A DNA stretch of 64,000 bases from CAZIFG01 sp964539135 (GCA_964539135.1 CAZIFG010000005.1:1-64000); one strand, 5' to 3'. Shown: positions 1-8,975, counted from the first letter of the stretch. Notes: a model not told the origin generated them from the sequence alone. Numbers and translations are program-made.

Positions 1-468
<468 letters not shown>

Positions 469-556
469 AACGGTTTAGAACAGATCATATCTAGACGGAA
501 GAATACATGCGAATTTTAAAACTTATAGTTAAAAGTGATGTCAATTTCAAATAATA

Positions 557-601
557 AAACCTCCGGTTTATAATTCATGATTGAGTATAAACCAGAGGTT
601 T
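557..601 (+). other. Hairpin in the 23S-5S spacer
   Basis: A 16-base arm (557-572) and its inverted copy (586-601) pair with a single mismatch around a 13-base loop in the spacer between 23S and 5S rRNA. The position suits an rRNA precursor processing stem. It has no run of T after it, so a terminator is less likely. The rest of the 469-627 spacer is AT-rich, with no tRNA or other recognisable feature. Confidence 0.6.
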
Positions 602-627
602 GGTATACTATGCAAAATAAGGTATAG

Positions 628-752
628 TGTTCTTGGTCATTATAGCGGAGGAGGTACACCTGTTCTCATTCCGAATACAGAAGTTAAGCCCTTTAGCGCC
701 TATGGTACTTGCGGGTTACCCTGCTGGGAGAGTCGGTCGTGGCCAAGAACAG
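628..752 (+). rRNA. rrf: 5S ribosomal RNA
   Basis: Helix I is visible as 629-638 pairing with 741-750, including one G-U pair. The conserved loop segments CCGAATACAGAAGTTAAGCC (around 671-690) and CTGGGAGAGT (around 723) are typical of bacterial 5S rRNA. The length is about 125 bases, slightly long for the family. No terminator is evident after it; the next CDS starts 38 bases downstream. Confidence 0.95.
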
Positions 753-790
753 TATATCTAATTAAAAAACAAAATGGGTAGGAATTTTAG

Positions 791-1864
791 ATGGTAGTTG
801 GCTACGCATTGGGTAACAGAAACAACGAAGAACAGGACATTCAAATAATTGGCGAAGATGATCCGGATTGTTTAACATACTCAAAAGCGATTTCGATTAC
901 CTTATCTGGGCCTGCAGTGTTTGGGTCTGCTCTTACAACCTATCAAACGCGAGATAATCTTGTTGTTCCCTATTCTACAATTAAAGTCGCAAAGTCAGCA
1001 CGTGCAATGGGTGCTCGGGAAATTTTATACAAATCTGTAGAGCGCCCGGACTTAAAGGCACATGTCCGATCTACCCTAGAATTGTGGGGATTTAACTCTT
1101 ATATTGAATATTTATACACAGTATGCGAGCTTGGTTTTTTAGAGGGGCTGATTCCTGTCATTAATCTGGGTTTTTTAACACCGGATGAAATTAGAAAACT
1201 ATCAGAAGTAGCCGCCCTTATTGAGATCCCCATAGAATTTATGGAAGACGTAGTCCAGGAAAGTTTAAAAAAAGACCCCAAAAAAGATAGGATTGAACGA
1301 CGAAAAAGCAATTTAGAATGGGCTGGAAAATTAGGGTTTCCAACCGTAACCGGGTTTGTGGTAGGACGCGAAAAAAACAATAAAAATTATGAGAAGTGGT
1401 TAGAATATATTGCAAAAATACATGACACCTATGGCATGATTCATGATGTTATTCTTCAAAATTTTGTTCCTTTAAACAATTTAGATGCAAGCATGGGGCG
1501 TGTTCCTACAGAAGCGCATATGCTAGAAGTGTATAAGATGGCAAAAGCCATCCTTCCCCCAAGTATTAATGTGGTTGTGCCCTTTGAATTAAATCCCAAT
1601 ATTGAACCCTTTATTAAGGCCGGAATGAAAGATTTGGGGCGTATTATTGAAGCGAGAAATGCGGTTACGAAGGTAAAGTCAAAAATTGACTGGGAAGGGT
1701 TAAACAAGTTATGCGATAAATATGGCTTAAGAATGCAACAAAGATTCCCTTTAGGTAAAAATTTCATTCAAAAAGAAGCATTTTCAAAAAAACTAGGACA
1801 GGTATTTGAGCCATATAGGTATAAAATTAAGCGTGAATTAACCGAAAAGCCTAAGGGTAATTAA
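791..1864 (+). CDS. CofG-like radical-SAM-fold protein lacking the Fe-S cysteines
   Basis: The 357-residue protein follows CofG (7,8-didemethyl-8-hydroxy-5-deazariboflavin synthase, F420 pathway) along its whole length. Seen: the LTYSKA segment at 28-33, IPVINLGFLT, DPKKDRIERRKSNLEWAGKLGFP with TGFVVG, HDTYGMIHDVILQNF, and a C-terminal IEPFIKAGMKDLG. In CofG the YSRN-type segment is followed by CxxxCxxC binding the 4Fe-4S cluster. Here the matching positions read Ala42, Ser46 and Thr49, so radical SAM chemistry is not expected. The protein is probably a repurposed scaffold or a ligand-binding pseudoenzyme. It opens the export-gate gene run, one base before the next gene; an SD-like TAGGA precedes the ATG. 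Family assignment is firm; function is unknown. Confidence 0.8.
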   Translation: MVVGYALGNRNNEEQDIQIIGEDDPDCLTYSKAISITLSGPAVFGSALTTYQTRDNLVVPYSTIKVAKSARAMGAREILYKSVERPDLKAHVRSTLELWGFNSYIEYLYTVCELGFLEGLIPVINLGFLTPDEIRKLSEVAALIEIPIEFMEDVVQESLKKDPKKDRIERRKSNLEWAGKLGFPTVTGFVVGREKNNKNYEKWLEYIAKIHDTYGMIHDVILQNFVPLNNLDASMGRVPTEAHMLEVYKMAKAILPPSINVVVPFELNPNIEPFIKAGMKDLGRIIEARNAVTKVKSKIDWEGLNKLCDKYGLRMQQRFPLGKNFIQKEAFSKKLGQVFEPYRYKIKRELTEKPKGN

Positions 1865-1865
1865 T

Positions 1866-2630
1866 ATGTTTGTTCCGCCTGTAAACAAAAAACAGAATAC
1901 GGATCCTTTATTATCAACCATAGAGTCTTTAGCCTCAACAATTTCATTTGAATCGGTTCTAAATCAATCCAACGAAGTTAAAGATAAAAACACAAAAATT
2001 GTTCATGTTGGCGGCATGAATTATCAAATTTTAGACGCAGAGGAATCTGATTTTTTTGGGGTTACACCAGAAGCACTAAAGAAAAAAGAAGACGAGGTCA
2101 AAGCAGAGCCTCAAGGGGAAAAGACAGCGGATCAAAATCCAGAAGGACCAAAGAGTCCGATGCAAGGCGCCCAGGAACAGGTTCAAAAACCGCTTACAGG
2201 CATTCATCCAGGCATTACAATACGACTGATTCCAATAGATGCCTCTGATTTTTTTTCCAAGTTGCCGCATTCACTAAGATCGTTTATCAAAGAATCGGTT
2301 GAAATTATCAAGTCGATTCAATTTGGCACTCAAAATCCTTCCTACCTTTTTAAATTTGATAAATTGGACCTTCAGGTTCAGTTTGAATCCAAAGAGTCTA
2401 GTCTTCATATTCAAATTGCAAGCAAAAATGCGGATTTATTAAAAGAGCTGGAAGACAATCGAAAAGAACTCATGATCGCGCTTCAAAAAGAATTTAAAGA
2501 AGACATTGAGCTTGTGATTGTATCTGAAATAGAGCAGCCACATGCCTCAGGAAACGAAACCAATTCTCAAAATCAAGAAAATAAAAAGTCGCAAAAAGAG
2601 GAGTCTGCCGATGATGAAGAATCAAATTAG
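1866..2630 (+). CDS. FliK/SctP-like hook- or needle-length regulator (putative)
   Basis: The protein has 254 residues. The N-terminal and central parts (about 1-110) are polar and low complexity, rich in Lys, Glu, Gln and Pro. A compact region at about 160-222 alternates strand and helix: a KLDLQVQFES strand, an SLHIQIAS strand, a long charged helix and an ELVIV strand. This resembles the C-terminal substrate-specificity domain of FliK/SctP, which talks to FlhB/SctU. The tail is acidic and disordered. Position supports the call: FliK/SctP genes commonly precede FliM/SctQ in export operons. The sequence match itself is weak, so treat this as fold and context inference. Confidence 0.5.
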   Translation: MFVPPVNKKQNTDPLLSTIESLASTISFESVLNQSNEVKDKNTKIVHVGGMNYQILDAEESDFFGVTPEALKKKEDEVKAEPQGEKTADQNPEGPKSPMQGAQEQVQKPLTGIHPGITIRLIPIDASDFFSKLPHSLRSFIKESVEIIKSIQFGTQNPSYLFKFDKLDLQVQFESKESSLHIQIASKNADLLKELEDNRKELMIALQKEFKEDIELVIVSEIEQPHASGNETNSQNQENKKSQKEESADDEESN

Positions 2631-3207
2631 CGCTATTTTAGCGGTGGTTTTTTTGAGTTCTTCATCAGCCTTCGCGATATCCCCATCTGAAACTATATTT
2701 TCGTATTTACAGCGAAAATACATGGCTGTACCGGTTCAGGTATGGAACAAGGCGGATACAAGTTACAGGACAGAGACTGTTGTGGAAATTAATGCCGGAA
2801 CAAAACGATATTCCGTAACACTAGAAGACGGCACTCGGGCGAAAATAGAATTTGGGGCGAGCTCGGATATTCAATACACTCAAAGACGCTGCATGAGTAC
2901 GCCAAGTGCGCGTAGCCTAGAAATGAAGCCACTGGAAGTCGCACAAATTGTAAATAATGCCATTAAAACAATTGGGATTACAGATGGAAGTGCGGCAGGA
3001 ACTTCGGGGCAAATTAATCTAGACGCCTATTCCAAAAGTCAAAGCAGTGAAGAAAGTAGCTTTACGAAAGGTGAGGATATTATATATACTGACACCAGAT
3101 ATAAGCAGGAACGAAGTGGGAAGATATTTGTCATAGAGACCAATAGGTCAACAAATCTTATTTTAGATAATTGTGCGCCAATCACAATAAAATTTAGGGA
3201 ATTATGA
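2611..3207 (+). CDS. Exported protein of unknown function in the export-gate operon
   Basis: The 198-residue protein has a clear Sec signal peptide: MMKNQ, a hydrophobic stretch AILAVVFLSSSS and a likely AFA cleavage site near residue 22. The start at 2611 was chosen because an AAAGAGGAG Shine-Dalgarno sits upstream and the signal peptide begins there; a longer in-frame start at 2542 would bury it. The mature part looks beta-rich with two cysteines that could pair. It overlaps the FliK-like gene by 20 bases and the FliM-like gene by an ATGA, indicating translational coupling. By position it could be a FlgA-like or other periplasmic assembly factor, but no motif is recognised. Confidence 0.75.
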   Translation: MMKNQISAILAVVFLSSSSAFAISPSETIFSYLQRKYMAVPVQVWNKADTSYRTETVVEINAGTKRYSVTLEDGTRAKIEFGASSDIQYTQRRCMSTPSARSLEMKPLEVAQIVNNAIKTIGITDGSAAGTSGQINLDAYSKSQSSEESSFTKGEDIIYTDTRYKQERSGKIFVIETNRSTNLILDNCAPITIKFREL

Positions 3208-4598
3208 AAACAAAAGAATTAAAAAAAGGGTTTTCTAAGACATTAAAACTCCCCCCTGCATTAGGGGATTGGACAAAGTTGAATTGGACACAGGACAATG
3301 AAGATATTCTCTATGTATCAAAAATAGATTCCGCCAGTTTTGATAGTTTAAGTAAAGCGGAATTGGAAAAGCTTCATACCCTTCACTATCTTTTAGCCGA
3401 AAAAATAATCGCAGATCTTTCAGCCTGCATGGATATGAAGATAGAATTATATTCCGTGTCCGCAGAGCAATTAAGTTATGAACAATTTTGCCAAAATCAA
3501 AGAGGGAAACGGGTTCAGGTTGACTATTTCATCAAAAATAAAGGGCATATTGACTTAACTTTAGATTGGAAATTGGCGGCCCAAATGGTAAATCGTTTAA
3601 CTGGCGGAAAGGGCCTAGAGGAGGACAAAGGGGCTTTTTCAGAGCTGGAGTGCACCATCTTAGAAACCCAACTCGAATCCTTGATGGGACTTTTACAAGA
3701 GAGCTGGAAAACCGTGTTTTCAATGGAAGAAATTTCATTGGCTTTTAATTGCGGCGAATTTAGGCCCAATAAAAAAATAGCCAGTAGAGATGGGCATTTA
3801 AGTTTTGAATTTGTACTGAGTTTTGGGAATAGAGATATCAAAAGCATTCGATTGGGATATCCCAATAGCTTAGTCCGGAATTTCTTAAAAGAAATCAATA
3901 AGATGCCCAAATCCAGTGAACAAACAGTGAGTTTGAAAAAGAATACACTCAAAAAGTCCTTTGTAGAAGTATCCGCAAGCCTTGGAAGTGCGCAGTTAAC
4001 CATGTCCGAACTCCGAAATCTTCAACAGGGGGATGTAATTCCTTTAGAAGCAGAATTAAATAGCCCTTTGGAGTTAAAAATAAGCAATGATATTGTTTTT
4101 CTAGCGCAGCCTGGGATTAACAATGATCGCCTATCACTTCAAATTTTAAAGCAGAATTCCAAAGAAGTGACAGCACCTTCTCTTGTAAAAATTCCTGAGC
4201 CCTTACCAGCTTCAGAAGATCATCAACTCTCAACGCAACTGGTAGAGGACTATGGATTTGAGGAAGAGGATACCAATGTAAAAGACGACCCCTTTCAGCC
4301 GCTGAGTGAAACCTCTAAATTTGAGGAAGAAGATCACGAAGATGCTGAAAATGAATTAGAATTAGATGCAAGCGAAGCAGAAACGCATGCAGAACATACA
4401 GAGGACATAGAAGAGGATGATGAGAGTAGTGAGTGGGACGATGAAGAACTAGAATTTGGAGAGTCTGAATCTGAAAGATTATCTCAACCTACCCCTGTAG
4501 CCAACACAGGCTCTGCTGATTCAGCAGATGAAGACGATATCGAGTTTAATGAAGATGAGTTTGATTGGGACGAGATAGATGAGAAGCTAGATTCCTAG
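3204..4598 (+). CDS. FliM-like switch/C-ring protein with SpoA domain
   Basis: The 464-residue protein has FliM architecture. A middle domain (about 55-225) includes the LHTLHYLLAEKI helix and the NRLTGGKG segment that matches the LFGG turn of FliM. A SpoA/FliN-like domain (about 265-325) starts LTMSELRNLQQGDVIPLE. In flagella FliM forms the C-ring and, with FliN, receives export substrates. Unusual: the N-terminal LSQxEIDALL CheY-binding peptide is absent from the usual place, and a long, very acidic tail (about 350-464) follows the SpoA domain. This suggests a switch not driven by conventional chemotaxis, or a SctQ-like sorting platform. Confidence 0.8.
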   Translation: MKTKELKKGFSKTLKLPPALGDWTKLNWTQDNEDILYVSKIDSASFDSLSKAELEKLHTLHYLLAEKIIADLSACMDMKIELYSVSAEQLSYEQFCQNQRGKRVQVDYFIKNKGHIDLTLDWKLAAQMVNRLTGGKGLEEDKGAFSELECTILETQLESLMGLLQESWKTVFSMEEISLAFNCGEFRPNKKIASRDGHLSFEFVLSFGNRDIKSIRLGYPNSLVRNFLKEINKMPKSSEQTVSLKKNTLKKSFVEVSASLGSAQLTMSELRNLQQGDVIPLEAELNSPLELKISNDIVFLAQPGINNDRLSLQILKQNSKEVTAPSLVKIPEPLPASEDHQLSTQLVEDYGFEEEDTNVKDDPFQPLSETSKFEEEDHEDAENELELDASEAETHAEHTEDIEEDDESSEWDDEELEFGESESERLSQPTPVANTGSADSADEDDIEFNEDEFDWDEIDEKLDS

Positions 4599-4608
4599 TC
4601 CCAGAGAT

Positions 4609-5349
4609 ATGAGAAAAATAAGCATTATCAATTACAAAGGGGGAACCGGAAAGACATGTACAGTGGTTAACATTGCGCATGGCTTGACCTTAAGGGGCAA
4701 AAAGGTATTGCTGATTGATACAGATCCTCAAGGCTCCGTAGCCTATCATTTAGGCTTAAAACCCAAATACACGCTTTATGATATTTTAGTAAATAAGGAA
4801 AGTGTAGAAAATTGCATCATAAGAGCGAGACCCAATTTAGATGTTATTTGTTCCAATGAACATCTTTATGTGGCTGAAATGAGTTTAGCAAAGTATCAAG
4901 GTCGAGAAACAATTTTAAGCGAAAAATTAGCAAATATTCAGAACTACGACTTTATTCTTTTAGACTGTGCCCCCTCGATGAATTTATTGAATCAAAATGC
5001 CTTATTATACACAACGGAGATATTTTTACCGGTATCTATGGAGTACTTATCCCTCATAGGGGTAAAACAGCTATTGAAGAATATTAAAATCATTAATAAA
5101 CTATTTAACAGGAGAATCAGAATTACAAAAGTCATTCCAACTTTCTACGATTCGAGGTACCATAAGTCAAAAGACATTTTAAACAGTCTAAATCGGGTGT
5201 TCCCCAATTTAGTATCGTCGCCCATTAGAGTGAGCGTTGCTTTATCAGAGGCACCAGGAAACAAGAAAAGCGTATTCGAATATGATGCAAGTTCAATGGG
5301 TGCAGAAGATTATTACAGGTTAATAGAGGAGGTCCTAGCGTATGAATAA
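4609..5349 (+). CDS. ParA/MinD-family ATPase (FlhG-like)
   Basis: The 246-residue protein starts with the deviant Walker A KGGTGKT at about residues 10-16. It has the Walker A' segment LLIDTDPQGS (about 34-43) and Walker B FILLDCAPS (about 115-123). It is therefore a ParA/MinD-type dimerising ATPase used for spatial organisation. Its place between fliM-like and fliN, with no ParB gene nearby, suggests it positions or numbers the apparatus, as FlhG does, rather than segregating DNA. FlhG interacts with FliM/FliN-type C-ring proteins, which fits. It overlaps fliN by 8 bases. No FlhF partner is seen in the window. Confidence 0.85.
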   Translation: MRKISIINYKGGTGKTCTVVNIAHGLTLRGKKVLLIDTDPQGSVAYHLGLKPKYTLYDILVNKESVENCIIRARPNLDVICSNEHLYVAEMSLAKYQGRETILSEKLANIQNYDFILLDCAPSMNLLNQNALLYTTEIFLPVSMEYLSLIGVKQLLKNIKIINKLFNRRIRITKVIPTFYDSRYHKSKDILNSLNRVFPNLVSSPIRVSVALSEAPGNKKSVFEYDASSMGAEDYYRLIEEVLAYE

Positions 5350-5845
5350 ACAAAATGATTTTAATGACCCATTAGAAGATATCGATCCCATTATGGAACA
5401 AGCCTTTTCTGTATCCAACGCAGAGGATGATTTCAATCTTTCAGGGAACTCCAGAAGAAATGCGCCAAGACAGTCCGAATATGAAGGGGGATTTCAACCC
5501 GCGAGAAAAGAACATCAGAGATCTAGAATTGCACGTTCAGAGGCGGCGCCTGTATCAGAAATTGCGTTCCCCAGACTCAGAAGTAGCGTAGGAACTCCTA
5601 TTGCCTCAAATATGTTCAATAATATTCCCATTAATGTTTCTGTAGAATTAGGCCGTGCTAAAATTTCATTAAAAGAAGTCTTTGAATTAACAGAAGGGGC
5701 TATTGTAGAACTGGAAAGATTTGTAGGCGAACCTTTGGATTTAGTGGTAAATGGACAAACCATTGCCCATGGCGAGGTAGTTGCTGTAGATAATCATTAT
5801 GGTTTTAGAGTAACAAGCATCATTGCATCTGTATCTGAACGCTAA
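5342..5845 (+). CDS. fliN: Flagellar switch protein FliN
   Basis: The 167-residue protein has a disordered, charged N-terminal half and a C-terminal SpoA domain (about 95-163). It carries the FliN hallmark sequence: INVSVELGRAKISLKEVFEL, then EGAIVELERFVGEPLDLVVNG and a GEVVAVDNHYGFRV ending. FliN makes the base of the C-ring and docks the export ATPase complex. The gene overlaps the ParA-like gene and precedes the fliO-like gene by 8 bases. Confidence 0.92.
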   Translation: MNKQNDFNDPLEDIDPIMEQAFSVSNAEDDFNLSGNSRRNAPRQSEYEGGFQPARKEHQRSRIARSEAAPVSEIAFPRLRSSVGTPIASNMFNNIPINVSVELGRAKISLKEVFELTEGAIVELERFVGEPLDLVVNGQTIAHGEVVAVDNHYGFRVTSIIASVSER

Positions 5846-5853
5846 GACAGCAT

Positions 5854-6114
5854 ATGGTAGCGTCATATAACAGTCAAATGTTACTAACGCTTTCAGGCGT
5901 AGCGATTATTCTCTATCTTGCATTGAAATATTCTAAAAAAGCAGTAGAGGGTAAATTTTCAGGGGAGATCAAGGTTATAGATAGAAAGGTCGTCGATAAT
6001 GGCGCCACCCTTGTCATGGTCAAGGTGAGAAAAAAAGAATATCTACTGGGAATGAGTGCAAAAGGAATTTATGTATTAGATACATTGGAAGAGTCTCATG
6101 TTTCAAACACTTAA
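5854..6114 (+). CDS. fliO: FliO-like export-gate assembly protein
   Basis: The 86-residue protein has one N-terminal membrane segment (about 8-24) and a small beta-rich cytoplasmic part (VIDRKVVDNGATLVMVKVRKKEYLLGMS). This is the FliO pattern; FliO helps FliP form its ring. The position immediately before fliP, with a 17-base overlap, is the classical fliNOPQR order. Sequence conservation in FliO is low, so context carries weight. Confidence 0.8.
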   Translation: MVASYNSQMLLTLSGVAIILYLALKYSKKAVEGKFSGEIKVIDRKVVDNGATLVMVKVRKKEYLLGMSAKGIYVLDTLEESHVSNT

Positions 6115-6859
6115 AAAAACGCTAACCATTTTGGTATTGACAGTGGTGATATGGGCAGGGCCATCTGCTCTTTTTGCCCAAGTGCCAGATAATTTTATGA
6201 TTGATGCAGGGTCTTTTGTGAGTAAAGAGGGATTTAGTTCCTCAATTAATTTGCTTTTAGCCATGGCTACAATCAGTTTAATCCCCTTTATTTTGATTTC
6301 AACAACGGCATTTTTAAGAATTATTATTGTACTGAGTATGTTAAGACAAGCCTTGGCGACACAGCAATCGCCTCCCAATATGGTGCTTATTTCTTTGGCA
6401 ACCTTTCTGACTATTTTTGTCATGACTCCAACGTTTCAGGCAGTAAATGAAAATGCCATACAACCGTATAAACAGGGCAAAATAACACAAATGGAAGCCT
6501 TTGATTTAGGCGTAAAACCGTTTAAGGTGTTTATGGTAAAATTCATTCGCGAGAAAGATTTAGCGTTATTTTTAGAGTTTTCAAAAGTACCCTTTTCAAC
6601 CAATCTAGAAGAGATTCCCATTTATGTTTTAATTCCGTCTTATATTTTATCGGAGTTAAGAGCGGCCTTTCAAATTGGATTTTTATTATTTATTCCCTTT
6701 TTGGTGATCGATTTGATTATTTCCAATATTTTATTGTCTTTAGGGATGTTCATGTTATCGCCGGCGATCATTTCCTTGCCCTTTAAAATTTTACTATTTG
6801 TATTAACAGACGGGTGGAATCTCATTGTGAGAGGGCTTTTAATTAGCATACAAAAATGA
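6098..6859 (+). CDS. fliP: Flagellar export-gate protein FliP (SctR family)
   Basis: The 253-residue protein starts with a cleavable signal-like segment (1-27, ending ALFAQ), usual for FliP. Four membrane segments follow. The family blocks are seen: STTAFLRIIIVLSMLRQAL, QQSPPNMVLISLATFLT, YVLIPSYILSELRAAFQIGF and the LGMFMLSPAIISLPFKILLFVL region with DGWNLI. FliP forms the main ring of the export pore with FliQ and FliR. Length is normal. The stop overlaps the fliQ start by an ATGA. Confidence 0.97.
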   Translation: MFQTLKKTLTILVLTVVIWAGPSALFAQVPDNFMIDAGSFVSKEGFSSSINLLLAMATISLIPFILISTTAFLRIIIVLSMLRQALATQQSPPNMVLISLATFLTIFVMTPTFQAVNENAIQPYKQGKITQMEAFDLGVKPFKVFMVKFIREKDLALFLEFSKVPFSTNLEEIPIYVLIPSYILSELRAAFQIGFLLFIPFLVIDLIISNILLSLGMFMLSPAIISLPFKILLFVLTDGWNLIVRGLLISIQK

Positions 6860-7125
6860 ACCTAGACTCAGTTACAGAAATTTTAAATAATGCCATTCAA
6901 GTCACGATTTTAACGTCGCTACCCACGGTAGGGGTAGGGCTTTTAGTGGGGCTTGTCATTGCGGTGATTCAAGCTGTGACCCAAATTCAAGAGCAAACCC
7001 TTACATTTGTACCTAAAATGGTCATAGTATTGTGGGTTTTAGCGGCAACATTTCCCTGGATGTTTCGAGTGCTCATGGAATTAACGGTCAATTTATGGGC
7101 TAATATTCCGCTCTATTCTCAGTAA
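6856..7125 (+). CDS. fliQ: Flagellar export-gate protein FliQ (SctS family)
   Basis: The 89-residue protein has two membrane helices. The conserved GLLVGLVIAVIQAVTQIQEQTLTFVPKM core is typical of FliQ, which wraps the FliP-FliR pore. It overlaps fliP by four bases and shares one base with the fliR start, so it is tightly coupled in the fliPQR block. Confidence 0.96.
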   Translation: MNLDSVTEILNNAIQVTILTSLPTVGVGLLVGLVIAVIQAVTQIQEQTLTFVPKMVIVLWVLAATFPWMFRVLMELTVNLWANIPLYSQ

Positions 7126-7904
7126 TGATCATCACGCTCCACCAAGTGATTATATTCCTACTGATCGTGGCACGATTTGCAGGTATGATGATAGGCGCAC
7201 CTTTTTTTAATACCAAAATCCAATCATTGGGGTCCGCAAAAGTAGCCCTTGTATTATGGTCAGCGGGCCTGCTGATTTTTATTGTGCCGACAGCCCCCAT
7301 TTTACCTACCACATTGTTTGAGTTTGGAATTGCGATATTTACGGAGGTATTTATAGGGTGGATTATTACAACAGCGGGAGAGGTTATTTTCAGCGCGATG
7401 GAGCTGGCAGGCGCATTAATGGATACACAAGCAGGCTTGAGCGTCGCATCCTTATTAGATCCCATGTCTGGGACCAATCAGGCAATTTTCGGACGGCTCT
7501 TGCGATGGATTGCCATTATTGTATTTTTACAAATGGACGGGCATCATTTAATTATCGCCATTATTCATAAGAGTTTTACAGTGATACCTGTGGGATCTTC
7601 GATTCATTACGATACAGCGTCTCAATTTGTGGTAACGTTGGGTACCAAAGTATTTGATATTGGAACAAAAATTGCAGCGCCTATTATTTTAGTGATTTTC
7701 ATTGTCGATTTTGCGTTTGGTTTACTCAATCGAGTATCGGAGCAAATTAACGTGTTTCAGTTGGGCTTTCAAATTAAACCTTTGGTGGCCTTAATTGTAT
7801 TTTTAGCCATTACGCCTGTTATGACCAATACCATTACAATGGTATTGGGGGAAATGGCGAAAAGCATGTTGTTGGTATTGGGCTACTTAGCAGGAGGCGT
7901 GTAA
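7125..7904 (+). CDS. fliR: Flagellar export-gate protein FliR (SctT family)
   Basis: The 259-residue polytopic protein matches FliR: an N-terminal RFAGMMIGAPFFN segment, the EVFIGWIITTAGEVIFSAMELAG block, and MDTQAGLSVASLLDPMSG, followed by FLQMDGHHLII. FliR caps the FliPQ helical pore. The length is normal and it directly abuts flhB. Confidence 0.96.
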   Translation: MIITLHQVIIFLLIVARFAGMMIGAPFFNTKIQSLGSAKVALVLWSAGLLIFIVPTAPILPTTLFEFGIAIFTEVFIGWIITTAGEVIFSAMELAGALMDTQAGLSVASLLDPMSGTNQAIFGRLLRWIAIIVFLQMDGHHLIIAIIHKSFTVIPVGSSIHYDTASQFVVTLGTKVFDIGTKIAAPIILVIFIVDFAFGLLNRVSEQINVFQLGFQIKPLVALIVFLAITPVMTNTITMVLGEMAKSMLLVLGYLAGGV

Positions 7905-8975
7905 ATGGGCGAAGATTCAGGGGAAAAAACCGAAGAACCCACCCCGCATAAGTTACGCGAGGCACGTAAAAAAGGGCAAATTGCAAAAAGTAAAGACTTA
8001 ACCAGTGCGGTCATGTTAATTGTGGCATTCAATGTTTTGAAATCCACGGCACCTGATATGTGGGAAAAGATGGTGGATATCAATTTAATGGCCCTGGGCC
8101 AAATTGGGGAAGAGTTTACAGTTTCAACGGTGGGCTATATCTTGCAAGAGGCCTTATCCACTTTTTTATTGGCATTGGCGCCCTTATTTGGAGCAAATGT
8201 GGCAGTAGCCATCATTATGGAAACGCTACAGACGGGATTTTTACTCTCAATGGGGCCCTTAGAACCGCAGCTCAACAAGTTGAATCCCTTGGAAGGGGTG
8301 AAAAAATATTTTTCCTTAAAGCAATATATTGAACTGGTAAAATCCATTATTAAAATGACGGTGGTGATTCTCATTTTATGGGGGGCTTTAAAGGAACAAT
8401 TTAAATTTGTACTCATTTCACAACAAATTTCATTGATGCAGTTAATGGCAATCGCCGGTGAAATTGTGATGACGACAGTAACACGTGTAGCTTTATTTTT
8501 CTTTGCCATTGCCATTTTTGATTATTTTTATCAACGGTATGAGTATATGAAAGGTCTAAAAATGACCAAAAAAGAAATTAAAGATGAATACAAGCGTTTA
8601 GAGGGAGACCCTATGGTCAAGCAGCGTCAAAAAGAAGCGCAGCGCAACATGTCGCAAGGGCGACAAATGGGCGCGGTGCCAGAGTCAGATGTTGTGGTCA
8701 CAAATCCCATTCATATTGCCATTGCCATTCAATATACGCCCAATAAGATGAAAGCGCCAAAGGTGGTCGCCAAAGGGATGCGACTGGTGGCCAGTGAGAT
8801 TAAGCGAATTGCAGAACTTCATTTTATTCCCATTGTAGAGAATCCGCCTCTAGCACGAAGTTTATATAAGACCACAGAGGCTGGAAGTGATGTGCCTCCG
8901 CCTTTTTATAAGGCAGTAGCGGAAATTCTGGCCTTTGTTTACAATTTGAAGAAACGAAAAAAACACCGGTATTAG
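7905..8975 (+). CDS. flhB: Flagellar export switch protein FlhB (SctU family)
   Basis: The 356-residue protein begins with the typical SGEKTEEPTPHKLREARKKGQI segment, followed by four membrane helices and a cytoplasmic domain beginning KGLKMTKKEIKDEYKRLEGDP. FlhB changes export specificity after self-cleavage at an NPTH loop. Here the loop (about residues 266-269) reads NPIH, so the scissile Asn-Pro and His are kept but Thr is Ile. The downstream IAIAIQY and MKAPKVVAKG blocks are intact. Cleavage is probably possible but its rate may differ. Confidence 0.96.
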   Translation: MGEDSGEKTEEPTPHKLREARKKGQIAKSKDLTSAVMLIVAFNVLKSTAPDMWEKMVDINLMALGQIGEEFTVSTVGYILQEALSTFLLALAPLFGANVAVAIIMETLQTGFLLSMGPLEPQLNKLNPLEGVKKYFSLKQYIELVKSIIKMTVVILILWGALKEQFKFVLISQQISLMQLMAIAGEIVMTTVTRVALFFFAIAIFDYFYQRYEYMKGLKMTKKEIKDEYKRLEGDPMVKQRQKEAQRNMSQGRQMGAVPESDVVVTNPIHIAIAIQYTPNKMKAPKVVAKGMRLVASEIKRIAELHFIPIVENPPLARSLYKTTEAGSDVPPPFYKAVAEILAFVYNLKKRKKHRY

